DNA of 64,000 bases from Ignavibacteriales bacterium. Its GTDB lineage: Bacteria; Bacteroidota; Ignavibacteria; UBA10030. The notes under the pieces are model-generated. The model made no database searches, was not told the origin of the DNA, and saw only the letters and a list, made by a program, of their open reading frames with translations. This document shows positions 7,121 through 15,675 of the stretch, in pieces. Both the position numbers and the translations under genes were made by a program. Each line of letters starts with the position of its first letter. Position 1 is the stretch's first letter. The DNA lies in assembly GCA_016192345.1 (NCBI GenBank), contig JACPUH010000090.1, positions 1-64,000 on the forward strand, in the 5' to 3' direction.

Positions 7121-10000
7121 ATGACACCACAACCGCCCGTCACCGAACTGTTTGCACAACTCACCAGTGCCCTCCAGGCCGAGCAAGCCTTGCTTGCCAA
7201 AGCCCGTACGGAGTTGACGCTGTTCGGTGGTGAATACCTCGGCTCGTTTGCCGGGTACCATTACTATCGATTTGAAATTCCCGAGGATGTCTACCTGCGC
7301 GGTGTTGAAAATGCGCAGTTCATGTTCAGTCAGCTTCAGCCCGTGACGATCGAGGGGCGCTTCATCAACCTCGAAAACCAGTATCTCACGGTCGCACTCC
7401 CGATGGAATTCGGGCCGATCCTTCCCGAGATCAAGTGCAGGTGGAACTATGAGGATTCCCTCGCGCCTGCCCTCGCGGCGCTGACCTCCCCCGCCCAGGA
7501 ACACCCGGTGGCATCCATGCTGTTTGAACCGGTTGAGGCAGTAAACGCTCTGCCTGCATCATTCGATCCCGTTTTTCTCCCCACCACCCCCCAGGAGCAG
7601 AAGGAAGCGATCCGACGCATCCTGATGAACCACGTTTCATTCCTCTGGGGACCGATCCTTTCCGGCAAGACGCAGGTCGTTTCTCTCCTCGCCGCGAATT
7701 ACATCCGGGCAGGGAAAAAAGTTCTCTTCGTTGCCAATACCAACGATCGCGTGGACCAAACGTTGCTGCGGACAATCGATGTCTGCACCCAACTGGGGCT
7801 CGATCAGAAACGGGACATGACGCGGGTTGGTTTGCCTCTGCAATTTGAATCGAACGTTCTTGGTTCGTACTCGCTCGAGTACGAAGTGAATACACAAAAA
7901 GGGGAAAAGAAGAAAAGCTTCGAAGAGCGTGTTTCGCTCCTTCAGGCATATTGGAAGACCAAGGTGCATCAGTTTCTCCATGAAGATTTCTATGCGAAAT
8001 TGAGCGAGCTCCGGGATCGGGCGAACGAGAACAAACGCAAGCTGGACAAAGTGAACGAAGAGATCGGGGGTACGAAGGAGACCCTTAACCGCGCGCAAAA
8101 CGCCTCGATGTTTGAAAAACTGAAAAAGGGGTTCAGCAACGAAGAGCGGGCTGTCGCGCAGAAACTCCTCGGGGAAAAACAGGCGCTCCAAAAAAAGCTC
8201 CAGTCGATGCAGCAAGCCCTGACCACGGAACTCATGCGGATGGAGGCCCAGGCCCCGATCGAATCCGACGAAACGCGGGCGTACCAAACAGCGGTAAAGC
8301 AAATCGGGGAGCTGGGAGGACTCCAGAAGGTGGCCGATTCGATTGAGGAATTTACCGCGGTCGATGAACTTGCCCTGCTCCAGTCCAAGCGTTTCGTGGC
8401 GACCACCATCACGACGGCGCTTACCGACGTCCGGTTTAAGAATTTCGATTTTGATGTCGTCATCATCGATGATGCGGAGACCGTGCAGCTTCCGGTCATG
8501 GCGGCGCTTGCCTTCATGGCAAAGGAAAGCATGGTTGTGGCCGGGGATCCGTACCACGTCGGTCCCGAATGCTACTCGCCCAGTGGCCTTGCCGCGGAAT
8601 GGCTGACCCAGGACATCTTTCTCCATGTCGCGCAGACGGATCAGTTGAACAAACTTTTCGACTGGGCGCAGCAACACCCCCAGTGGTCCATTTTCCTCGC
8701 GTCGCATTTCGCCACCACGCCCAAGCTGTCATTGTTCGTCGGGTCGGTATTGTTCGATGACAAGATCAACGTCTTTGCATCCCCGCGCGCCCGAGGAAAA
8801 GTCTATGTGATCGATACTCACGACCTACGCTCCTCCTGCCGGCAGTATCTTGGAAAGAAAAGGATCGTTCCCCACAACGACGCACAAACCAGGAAGGTCG
8901 TCGAAGCAGTAAAGCATGCGTTGATGGAACCCGGCCGGACGGCCGCCGATGTCGGCGTCATCCTGCCCTTCGCGGGCACCACCATGTATACGAAGCTCCA
9001 GCTCCGCTTGCAAACGATCAGGAACGTGGAGGTCGGGACGCCCCAGAGTTTCCGCGGCCGCCGCAAGAAGGCGATCATCTTCGATCTTGTCATGGCCGGA
9101 GCCGATTACACGATGCGTCCGATCGACGACCGGAAGATCGGAGAGCACCGAATTGCCCGTCTGTTCAATTCCGTTTTTTCCTGCGTGGAGGAGGATCTGT
9201 ATATCATTGTCGACATGGCGCATTTCAAAGGCGTCTACCGCGACCGTTTGATCACCAAACTGCTCATGTTGTTGCAGGTCCAGGCCGATGGAGCCGCGCC
9301 GTACTCAGCTTCGGCCAAACGGTTCGACGATCTTGACTGGGATGAACGGGCCAAAATCATGGACAGACTGCAGGAGGACCGATCCAGCGCCCTTGCCGCT
9401 CAGATGAAATCCCGGCAACCAACGCAACCGATGGACGCGGAGTCCGCCCTGAGAATGAAAATGATGGCGAAGCAACAATCGGCGTCACAGCAGACGGCCG
9501 CAAGGGATTTTGTGCGCGAGACGTACCACGCCGTCCAGCGGGTGGTGGGTTACCGGAAGGACGTGAACCTCCTTTCGCAGTCCATCGGGGGCGATGTCCT
9601 GTTTCGTTCCTCGCTTGCCACCGAGCTGGCGGCGGCACGGCTGCCGCTCGATGTGTGCCAGAGCGAGGAAGAGTTTAGGAAGATCATGGAGCGGTGGAAC
9701 CAAATGATCTACGAAATGTCCGGCGCCGGAAAAACTGATCTTTCGTTCTTTGCGCGGCAAACGCCGGAAGCGCGCGTCCGGTTCGATATCAACAACCTCA
9801 AGGCCTACTACTCCTCCGACGTGGAGGCAGTGGTGGAGGAGGGGAAACACCGGATTGCAACGCAGGTCACGAAGGTGTTCCAGGAATGTCTGGGCAAAGC
9901 CCAGCCCGCCAACCCGGTGGAATGGTCCACCGCGTACCTGAATTTTCTCTCCAAGATGGAATCCTACCTCGGCTGGATTTCGGAGCAATTGCGGAAGTAA
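7121..10000 (+). CDS. Large superfamily 1 helicase-like ATPase (UPF1/DNA2-like) with degenerate motifs
   Basis: A 959-residue protein. Residues about 1-150 are an N-terminal region of unknown fold. An SF1-type ATPase core begins with a Q-motif-like TPQEQKEAIRRIL and a Walker A motif GPILSGKT near residue 177. A charged coiled-coil insertion covers roughly residues 265-400. The Walker B motif reads VIIDDAE (near residue 447) rather than DEAx, and motif III reads GDPYHVGPE rather than GDPxQLPP. The second RecA domain has VGTPQSFRGRRKKAIIFD, but the usual motif VI TRA-R arginine-finger segment is replaced by FNSVFSCVEEDLYIIVD. A C-terminal helical region follows. ATP binding is likely and helicase activity doubtful. 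It is convergent with the next gene, and no neighbour hints at its role. Confidence 0.75.
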   Translation: MTPQPPVTELFAQLTSALQAEQALLAKARTELTLFGGEYLGSFAGYHYYRFEIPEDVYLRGVENAQFMFSQLQPVTIEGRFINLENQYLTVALPMEFGPILPEIKCRWNYEDSLAPALAALTSPAQEHPVASMLFEPVEAVNALPASFDPVFLPTTPQEQKEAIRRILMNHVSFLWGPILSGKTQVVSLLAANYIRAGKKVLFVANTNDRVDQTLLRTIDVCTQLGLDQKRDMTRVGLPLQFESNVLGSYSLEYEVNTQKGEKKKSFEERVSLLQAYWKTKVHQFLHEDFYAKLSELRDRANENKRKLDKVNEEIGGTKETLNRAQNASMFEKLKKGFSNEERAVAQKLLGEKQALQKKLQSMQQALTTELMRMEAQAPIESDETRAYQTAVKQIGELGGLQKVADSIEEFTAVDELALLQSKRFVATTITTALTDVRFKNFDFDVVIIDDAETVQLPVMAALAFMAKESMVVAGDPYHVGPECYSPSGLAAEWLTQDIFLHVAQTDQLNKLFDWAQQHPQWSIFLASHFATTPKLSLFVGSVLFDDKINVFASPRARGKVYVIDTHDLRSSCRQYLGKKRIVPHNDAQTRKVVEAVKHALMEPGRTAADVGVILPFAGTTMYTKLQLRLQTIRNVEVGTPQSFRGRRKKAIIFDLVMAGADYTMRPIDDRKIGEHRIARLFNSVFSCVEEDLYIIVDMAHFKGVYRDRLITKLLMLLQVQADGAAPYSASAKRFDDLDWDERAKIMDRLQEDRSSALAAQMKSRQPTQPMDAESALRMKMMAKQQSASQQTAARDFVRETYHAVQRVVGYRKDVNLLSQSIGGDVLFRSSLATELAAARLPLDVCQSEEEFRKIMERWNQMIYEMSGAGKTDLSFFARQTPEARVRFDINNLKAYYSSDVEAVVEEGKHRIATQVTKVFQECLGKAQPANPVEWSTAYLNFLSKMESYLGWISEQLRK

Positions 10001-10014
10001 CCGGCCCACTTCCC

Positions 10015-10698
10015 TCAGGGCTCTGTTGCCGCCCGGTCCTTATCCTCCCACTGCCGCTGAACGATATGCCCCCCGATTGCCAGCAGGCTCATGACCGACA
10101 ATGCCGTCACGGTTTGCCAGTTTAACGCCTCCTGGATCGATGATGCCCCTACGCTCCCCCCAATCGCCGTTGCGTATAGAAATGCCTTGATCCCGACGCC
10201 GCAAAGCGTGGCAAGCAGGAACTTCGGCAGCGGGATCTTGACCAATCCGGCCCCATAATTGATGAATCCGTGGGGTGAACTGGGGAATGTCCGGATGGCG
10301 AACAGGCTGGAGAAGGAGGAGTGCCGTTCGAGGAATTTGGTCACCCGGTGGTCCCGGAACCGCTCCACCCATGGTCCCCCGATATACCGGGCGGCGACGT
10401 AGCCCATGGTTGTGCCCGTGGCGCTTCCGAGGCAGATGATGGCGGTGGCAGAAAGCGGGGGAAAGAGAAGAGGGGTGATAAAGAAGAAAACCGAAGCGGG
10501 AAGGGCAAACGTCCAGGCCCCGGTCATGGCTGTGACGATCAGGAACGCCGTCCACTGATTTGACCCGAGGGCGCGAATGTTCTCAACGCTCACTTGTTCA
10601 CGGATCCCGCTCGACAGGAACAAGAGCAGAAGGATCACAAGAAAAAGGAAAAGGATGACGGACCAGATGCGGCTCGCTTGTGAATGGGACACGTTCAT
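10015..10698 (-). CDS. VTT-domain (TVP38/TMEM64, DedA-like) membrane protein
   Basis: A 227-residue inner-membrane protein with an N-terminal helix (SVILFLFLVILLLLFLS) and a SNARE-associated/VTT domain. The domain contains TGAWTFALPASVFFFITP, the GSATGTTMGYVAARYIG segment and IRTFPSSPHGFINYGAGL, a variant of the conserved F/YxR...PxxPxxxxNxxxG motif. Members are implicated in lipid scrambling and envelope homeostasis. It is transcribed toward the helicase-like gene, and its start lies about 90 bases upstream of the divergent promoter for the CNNM exporter. Family membership is confident; the transported lipid is unknown. Confidence 0.82.
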   Translation of the reverse strand: MNVSHSQASRIWSVILFLFLVILLLLFLSSGIREQVSVENIRALGSNQWTAFLIVTAMTGAWTFALPASVFFFITPLLFPPLSATAIICLGSATGTTMGYVAARYIGGPWVERFRDHRVTKFLERHSSFSSLFAIRTFPSSPHGFINYGAGLVKIPLPKFLLATLCGVGIKAFLYATAIGGSVGASSIQEALNWQTVTALSVMSLLAIGGHIVQRQWEDKDRAATEP

Positions 10699-10788
10699 GC
10701 TTTGACGGCAGTGGTGAGTGGTTCGATGGAAAGAATCGGGGAAAATTCTTCTGAATTCAAGGAGATTGACGCCTTTTGACGGGTTTCG

Positions 10789-10817
10789 TTGACCGCCATT
10801 TCAAAATAGGGTATATT
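10789..10817 (+). promoter_or_regulatory. Sigma70-type promoter for the CNNM/CorC gene
   Basis: TTGACC (10789-10794), a 17-base spacer and TATATT (10812-10817). The gene starts 46 bases downstream of the -10 box behind a CAGGAG ribosome site. Confidence 0.6.
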
Positions 10818-10862
10818 CATCCCGAACTGTTGTGTCATTTCGTCGCAAGGCTCAGGAGTTGT

Positions 10863-12185
10863 ATGTTCTCTTGGTTGTTTGATTTTTTCATCGTCATGTT
10901 TTTTGTTGTGCTGAACGGCTTCTTCGTTGCGGCAGAGTTTGCGATCGTCAAGGTCCGGATGACGCAGATCGACCCGTTGGTGACGAGAGGGAACTGGCGT
11001 GCGAAGATAGTCAAGGATATTATCACCCATCTCGACGCGTATCTTTCCGCGACGCAGCTGGGTATTACCATGGCAAGTCTGGCGTTGGGTTGGATCGGCG
11101 AGCCGCTTATTGCGAGCGAGATCCGGCCGATGCTCGAGGGTTTCGGGATCACCAACGCGGAAATTATCCGGGGAATTTCCTTCGGGGTGGCCTTTGCCAT
11201 CATCACCTTCCTCCACATCGTCCTCGGGGAGCTGGCCCCCAAGTCGCTCGCCATTCAGCGCGCACAGCAGACCACGCTCTGGATCGCCTCTCCCCTCAAA
11301 TTGTTCTATGCCATCTTCAGGCCCATCATCTGGTCGCTGAACTCGTTGGCGAACGCGATTCTCCGCCTTCTCGGATTTCATGTCGTGAGCGAGTCGGAAC
11401 TGTTGCATTCGGAGGAGGAACTGCGCCTGCTCCTGACACAGGAGAAGAGTGTCTCCATGGCAAACAAGAACCTTGTCCTCAACGCCATGGATTTCCGGAG
11501 AAAGCAGGCACGTCACTCGATGGTTTCCCGGATGGAGATTGTCGCCCTTTCCATCACCGCGCCCATGGCGAAGAACCTTGAAACGATGCGCTCCCATAAA
11601 TTCACCCGCTACCCGGTCTACAGGGAATCCATTGACAACATCATCGGTGTCGTCAACACCAGGGATGTTTTCAAATTGAACAGGGACCATGATCCGGGCT
11701 TCTCGCTCGAATCAGTGCTGCGGGACGCCTTGTTCCTGCCCGAGACGATCAGCCTTGAGCGCGTACTCGAAGTGATCCTTCAAAAGAAAAACCACATGGT
11801 CATCCTGGCGGACGAGTATGGCGGGACGGCAGGACTGATCACGCTCGAAAATGTCCTTGAGGAGCTTGTCGGGAATATTCAGGACGAATTCGACCGCGAG
11901 CAGCCGGAGGTCACCAAGGTCAACGAAAACGAATATCTTGTCGATGCCAGCCTGACCACCAACGACGTTGAAAAGCTTATCGACCAGGAGCTTTCCCCGA
12001 AGGATATCCTTTCCATCGGAGCCTTCCTCCTGGAACTGCTCGGCCATATTCCGAAAAAGGGGGAAGTGATCCGGGTAAACGGGACGGAATTTACTATTGA
12101 ACTCGTGGAGGATAAAGTGATCGAACGGATCCGCGTCCGGAAGCTCCCCCCGCCGCCTCCCGCCGAGGAGGAAGAAGAATCATAG
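10863..12185 (+). CDS. CNNM/CorC (HlyC family) ion exporter with CBS domains
   Basis: A 440-residue membrane protein. Residues about 1-190 form the DUF21/CNNM transmembrane domain, with VLNGFFVAAEFAIVKVR and GITMASLALGWIGEP, the latter in the Mg2+-binding helix region. Two CBS motifs follow (about 205-330), including the HKFTRYPVYRESIDNIIGVV pattern and MVILADEYGGTAGLITLEN, and then a C-terminal CorC_HlyC domain ending in a proline- and glutamate-rich tail. Such proteins export Mg2+ or, as CorB/CorC, respond to divalent cation and ATP. The start at 10863 follows CAGGAGTTGT; an upstream extension is implausible because it overlaps the promoter. Its stop is three bases from the convergent TauE-like gene. 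Confidence 0.88.
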   Translation: MFSWLFDFFIVMFFVVLNGFFVAAEFAIVKVRMTQIDPLVTRGNWRAKIVKDIITHLDAYLSATQLGITMASLALGWIGEPLIASEIRPMLEGFGITNAEIIRGISFGVAFAIITFLHIVLGELAPKSLAIQRAQQTTLWIASPLKLFYAIFRPIIWSLNSLANAILRLLGFHVVSESELLHSEEELRLLLTQEKSVSMANKNLVLNAMDFRRKQARHSMVSRMEIVALSITAPMAKNLETMRSHKFTRYPVYRESIDNIIGVVNTRDVFKLNRDHDPGFSLESVLRDALFLPETISLERVLEVILQKKNHMVILADEYGGTAGLITLENVLEELVGNIQDEFDREQPEVTKVNENEYLVDASLTTNDVEKLIDQELSPKDILSIGAFLLELLGHIPKKGEVIRVNGTEFTIELVEDKVIERIRVRKLPPPPPAEEEEES

Positions 12186-12188
12186 GGA

Positions 12189-12893
12189 TCAGTGCATCAG
12201 GTGGTCCATCATCGGCCCCCCATGCCATGCGCGCCACACCATTGCCAATCCCATCACGATGATGGTGACCGCTGCCAGTTTGTCCCCCCACCGGCGCAAT
12301 CGGTAACCGAAGTAAGTGCTGGCAAATCCCGTCACCACGAGAGCCGGCACGATTCCCAATCCGAAGAACATCATGGTTAATCCCCCCTCTACGGGGCTCC
12401 CCGATCCCGCCGCCTGGAGAAACATCGTATATAACAGCCCGCAGGGGAGAAACGGGGTCATCAAGCCAATGTAAAATTTGGACTCAAGGCCCTTCTGTGC
12501 GACAAGTTTTCCGAACGTTGCCTGGTAGAGTTTGAAGAAGAAGTTCCGTGTCGGCTGCCCGACGGCCAGTTCCGCCGAGACATTCAACCCCGGAACGATT
12601 TTGAGCAGGACGATGCCGAAGAGAACCAACATCATTCCCATGGCGAGGGAAAACCAGTAGCCGATGGCCTGGAGGCCGGTGATCCTTCCCCCCAAAAGTC
12701 CGAGGAGTGCTCCCACTAGCGTATATCCGAGAACCCTTCCCGCATTGTACGTCATATGCGATCCAAGGAGAGAGGAAAATCCCGGATTGACCCCGATTCC
12801 CTGCGTTGAATACCCAAGGACGATAACACCGCACATGCCGACACAGTGCATACTGCCGAAGACCCCTGCAAGGAAGGAAAGCCAGTACTCCAT
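12189..12893 (-). CDS. TauE/SafE-family membrane protein near the cbb3 oxidase operon
   Basis: A 234-residue, roughly six-helix protein. It starts MEYWLSFLAGVFGSMHCVGMCG, the characteristic N-terminus of the subgroup of TauE/SafE (UreH-like) proteins often encoded beside cytochrome cbb3 genes, where they are thought to assist copper or thiol-dependent oxidase assembly. Conserved patterns include the HCVGMCG metal/thiol motif, HMTYNAGRVLGYTLVGALLG and FLPCGLLYTMFLQAAGSG. The open frame runs further upstream only via a TTG, so the ATG at 12893 is preferred. It is divergent from ccoS-ccoN-ccoO, consistent with a supporting role; sulfite export is unlikely. Substrate is inference. Confidence 0.83.
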   Translation of the reverse strand: MEYWLSFLAGVFGSMHCVGMCGVIVLGYSTQGIGVNPGFSSLLGSHMTYNAGRVLGYTLVGALLGLLGGRITGLQAIGYWFSLAMGMMLVLFGIVLLKIVPGLNVSAELAVGQPTRNFFFKLYQATFGKLVAQKGLESKFYIGLMTPFLPCGLLYTMFLQAAGSGSPVEGGLTMMFFGLGIVPALVVTGFASTYFGYRLRRWGDKLAAVTIIVMGLAMVWRAWHGGPMMDHLMH

Positions 12894-13207
12894 GGCGAAA
12901 TCCGGATTGCTGGTGAACGGTTCTGGTTTGATGAAAAACGTACCAAGGGATTTCGAGGAAAGCAACTCCGGCAACTTCGTGTGCGCATGATTCCGCCCGC
13001 TTCAAAAATCGGTCACTCATAAAATTTGACCTCCGTCCGAGGTTCCATGAGCGAAACGTTCCGATCGCAATCATAATCCTGGAAGGGTCAACGGAGGGGA
13101 CTCATGCTCATGCCAATGGAGGATGCACGCGGTCTTCTGTGCGCGGAGAAATGACAAAGATCCATTCCTATGAATAACAACGACAAATAAATTATTCCTG
13201 AATTGCC

Positions 13208-13236
13208 TTGCGGAAATTCCAATCGCTTCGTATTAT
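13208..13236 (+). promoter_or_regulatory. Putative promoter of the cbb3 oxidase genes
   Basis: TTGCGG (13208-13213), a 17-base spacer and TATTAT (13231-13236), placed 74 bases before ccoS. Confidence 0.5.
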
Positions 13237-13257
13237 GAAACCGCAACTTGTGCTGCT

Positions 13258-13269
13258 GCAACCGGTTGC
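13258..13269. promoter_or_regulatory. Perfect palindrome in the ccoS leader
   Basis: GCAACCGGTTGC is a perfect 12-base palindrome about 20 bases downstream of the predicted -10 box. It could be an operator. It does not resemble an FNR site. Confidence 0.35.
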
Positions 13270-13309
13270 GCAATTCAGAGTTCCTCAATCGTCATTCTCA
13301 GCCCTGAAA

Positions 13310-13549
13310 ATGACAATCCCGTTTGCCGCCGTCATCGTCATTGTCATTGCTCTCATCGCCGGTGCGTTCGCTCTTGCCGCTTTCGTCTGGGCCATTCGCA
13401 CCAAGCAGTTTTCCCTCGAACAATTGAACAAAGGGGCCTACCTCGTCTTCGACGACGACGAGCCGGTGGGCCGGCCCCAGGACATGTTGTTCGGTCAACC
13501 CGTTGCCCCATTGAAAAAGAAGAAGAACCCCGCCGATGGCGCGCACTAA
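13310..13549 (+). CDS. ccoS: cbb3-type oxidase assembly/maturation protein CcoS
   Basis: A 79-residue protein with one N-terminal membrane helix (MTIPFAAVIVIVIALIAGAF) followed by the CcoS signature FVWAIRTKQF, the segment LNKGAYLVFDDDEP and a lysine-rich tail. CcoS is required for cofactor insertion into cbb3 oxidase subunit I. The ATG at 13310 is chosen because it opens the helix; the frame continues upstream over the promoter and is not coding. It overlaps ccoN by 14 bases, implying translational coupling. Placement at the head of the oxidase operon supports the call. Confidence 0.85.
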   Translation: MTIPFAAVIVIVIALIAGAFALAAFVWAIRTKQFSLEQLNKGAYLVFDDDEPVGRPQDMLFGQPVAPLKKKKNPADGAH

Positions 13550-15044
13550 GGCAAAACATCCAGTGACCACCCATGCCGAATTCCGGCAGGAACCGGCCTC
13601 CTCTTCCCAGGAACCCGGTCACCATGATGAACAGCTCCGCATCGCCATCGACGATTCGGCCCGCACCCCCACGGTGGTGTACTTTGCCGGCGCCGTTTTC
13701 TGGTTGATCGTCGGTACGCTGTTCGGGGTCATGACCTCCCTCAAGTTTTCGTTTCCGGATTGGCTTGGCGATATCCCCGCCTTCACGTTCGGCAGGATCC
13801 GACCGGCGCATTTGAACACGATCATGTACGGATGGGCATCGCTGGCAGGTGCCGGGATGATCGTCTGGCTCACGGCCCGCTTATGCCGTGTCCCCCTGCA
13901 ATGGGGCTGGCTCCACTATCTCTCCGCCATCCTTTGGAACCTCGGCGTCCTTGTTGGGACTGCAGCCGTGCTTGCGGGATATAGCCAGGGGTTGGAATGG
14001 CTCGAGTTCCCCAGATTTGCGGGGGGGATGATCGCTGTCGCATTCCTTCTTTTCGCCGCATCCGTTGTTCAGACATTCCGCGTCCGGCAGGTGGAGCACC
14101 TGTACGTCAGCCTCTGGTACATCCTCGCGTCCATGATCTGGTTCCCGCTTCTGTACGTCGTCGCCAACCTCGATATTTATCAAGGGGTGGTGCAGGGAGC
14201 GATGAACTGGTGGTATGGGCACAACGCCCTTGCGGTGTGGTTTACTCCCATCGGACTTGCAGGGGCGTACTACTTTATCCCCAAGGTGATCGGTCGCCCG
14301 ATTTACAGTTACTATCTCGGGTTGCTCGGGTTCTGGGCGTTCGCGCTCTTCTATAACTGGAACGGGTTGCATCATCTTGTCGGCGGGCCCATCCCCACAT
14401 GGATGATCACGGTTTCGATCGTCGCGAGTGTGATGATGGTGGTGCCGGTGATGGCGGTAGCCGTCAACCACCACCTGACCACGGTCAACCATTTCCGGAT
14501 GCTGAAATATAGCCCGACTCTCCGGTTTGTCGTCTTCGGCTCGATGAGCTACACCGCGGTGAGCTTCCAGGGATCGCTGGAATCGATCCGTTCGTTCCAG
14601 GAAGTTGCACACTTCACCCACTACACGATCGGGCATGCGCATCTTGGCGTGTACGGGTTCCTTTCCATGATCCTGTTCGGCGCGATGTACTACATCATGC
14701 CGCGGCTTGCCAAGTGGGAGTGGCCGTACCCGAGACTCATCAAGGCCCATTTTTGGACGACGGCGATCGGCATTGCAGTCTACGTCCTGACGCTCAGCAT
14801 CGGAGGATGGATCCAGGGATTGCAGATGAACGATGCTGCGATCCCGTTTGCGGACGTTGTGCAAGCGACCAAGCCGTGGCTCTGGGGACGGACGATCGGC
14901 GGCACGTTGATGATGGTTGGTCATTGCATTTTTGCGTTTCAATTTTTTATGATCATTAAAAGGGCCGGACCGCGGCGGTTCGCACCTGCCCTGTTTCGCG
15001 AACCGGCCCCGATCGAGGCGCCGGCGGAGGGAAAACGGCGATGA
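13536..15044 (+). CDS. ccoN: Cytochrome cbb3 oxidase subunit I (CcoN)
   Basis: A 502-residue catalytic subunit of a C-family heme-copper oxidase, reducing O2 to water at high affinity in the inner membrane. The first 45 residues are hydrophilic, followed by about 12 membrane helices. Heme- and copper-ligand histidines are visible in FGRIRPAHLNTIMYGW, NWWYGHNALAVWFTP (a CuB ligand region), NGLHHLVGGP and HFTHYTIGHAHLGVYGF. Length and motif order fit CcoN and exclude A- and B-type oxidases. It overlaps ccoS upstream and shares ATGA with ccoO downstream. No separate ccoQ is seen. Confidence 0.93.
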   Translation: MARTKAKHPVTTHAEFRQEPASSSQEPGHHDEQLRIAIDDSARTPTVVYFAGAVFWLIVGTLFGVMTSLKFSFPDWLGDIPAFTFGRIRPAHLNTIMYGWASLAGAGMIVWLTARLCRVPLQWGWLHYLSAILWNLGVLVGTAAVLAGYSQGLEWLEFPRFAGGMIAVAFLLFAASVVQTFRVRQVEHLYVSLWYILASMIWFPLLYVVANLDIYQGVVQGAMNWWYGHNALAVWFTPIGLAGAYYFIPKVIGRPIYSYYLGLLGFWAFALFYNWNGLHHLVGGPIPTWMITVSIVASVMMVVPVMAVAVNHHLTTVNHFRMLKYSPTLRFVVFGSMSYTAVSFQGSLESIRSFQEVAHFTHYTIGHAHLGVYGFLSMILFGAMYYIMPRLAKWEWPYPRLIKAHFWTTAIGIAVYVLTLSIGGWIQGLQMNDAAIPFADVVQATKPWLWGRTIGGTLMMVGHCIFAFQFFMIIKRAGPRRFAPALFREPAPIEAPAEGKRR

Positions 15045-15649
15045 TGTTTATCCGCTCATTCGTCTTCTTCCTGGGCATCCTCGCAACATTGTTGCTGGGC
15101 TGGGCGGCGCTCGTCGGCGTTCCTGATGCGATGATCTCCGAGGTCCAGCCGCCGGAAGGGCTCTCACGGTACACGGCTGAGGAGTTGTTCGGCCGTTCGA
15201 TCTACATACGCGAAGGGTGCACATATTGTCATAGCCAGCAGACACGCCCCGAGGGGTTCGGATCGGACCAGGCGCGCTTCTGGGGGCGCCCCTCCGTTCC
15301 CGCGGATTATGTTTTCGACAAGCCGCACCTTCTCGGGACGATGCGAACGGGCCCGGACCTGTTGAACATCGCCGTTCGGCAGCCGAGCGCGGATTGGCAT
15401 CTGGTGCATTTATATAATCCCCGTATTGTCGTTCCGGGATCGCTTATGCCGCCGTTCCCCTTTCTCTTCGAGGAGAAGCTGAGCGCGGGTCCGAATGAGA
15501 GGGTGCTGGTTCTTCCTGATTCGATCGCGCCCAAAGGAAAAGTTATCGTTGCAGGGCGGGAAGCAAGGGCTCTCACAGCCTACTTGTTGAGCCTTGATCG
15601 AACGTATCCCGTTGCCCAGGGAAAGCCCGATACGACAAAGTCACGATAA
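15041..15649 (+). CDS. ccoO: Cytochrome cbb3 oxidase subunit II (CcoO), monoheme cytochrome c
   Basis: A 202-residue protein with an N-terminal anchor helix (about residues 5-27) and a periplasmic cytochrome c domain. The single heme c site is C60-T-Y-C63-H64, followed by the CcoO signature SQQTRPEGFGSDQ. The fold continues with GTMRTGPDLLNIAVRQ and the PGSLMPPFPFLF methionine-ligand region. It passes electrons from the outer cytochromes to CcoN. The start overlaps the ccoN stop (ATGA), showing coupled translation. A C-terminal extension after about residue 175 is short and charged. Confidence 0.92.
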   Translation: MMFIRSFVFFLGILATLLLGWAALVGVPDAMISEVQPPEGLSRYTAEELFGRSIYIREGCTYCHSQQTRPEGFGSDQARFWGRPSVPADYVFDKPHLLGTMRTGPDLLNIAVRQPSADWHLVHLYNPRIVVPGSLMPPFPFLFEEKLSAGPNERVLVLPDSIAPKGKVIVAGREARALTAYLLSLDRTYPVAQGKPDTTKSR

Positions 15650-15675
15650 TCCCCCACCTTTCTCAAGGAGGTCTC

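Larger units (their letters stand above)
12894..13309. other. Divergent intergenic region between the TauE-like gene and ccoS
   Basis: No gene is supported. It holds the promoter for the oxidase genes (13208-13236), the palindrome at 13258-13269 and an arm pair GGTCA/TGACC around 13011-13031. Open frames on both strands here read as low-quality peptides. Confidence 0.5.

Noticed and set aside
7637-8707. Long minus-strand frame of 356 codons inside the helicase-like gene
   Set aside because: It mirrors the coding strand and is rich in His/Arg/Leu as expected for an antisense frame of a GC-rich gene.
12484-13074. Minus-strand frame of 196 codons overlapping the TauE-like gene
   Set aside because: It overlaps the well-supported family gene in another frame; a frameshifted tauE N-terminus was considered but the residues do not fit.
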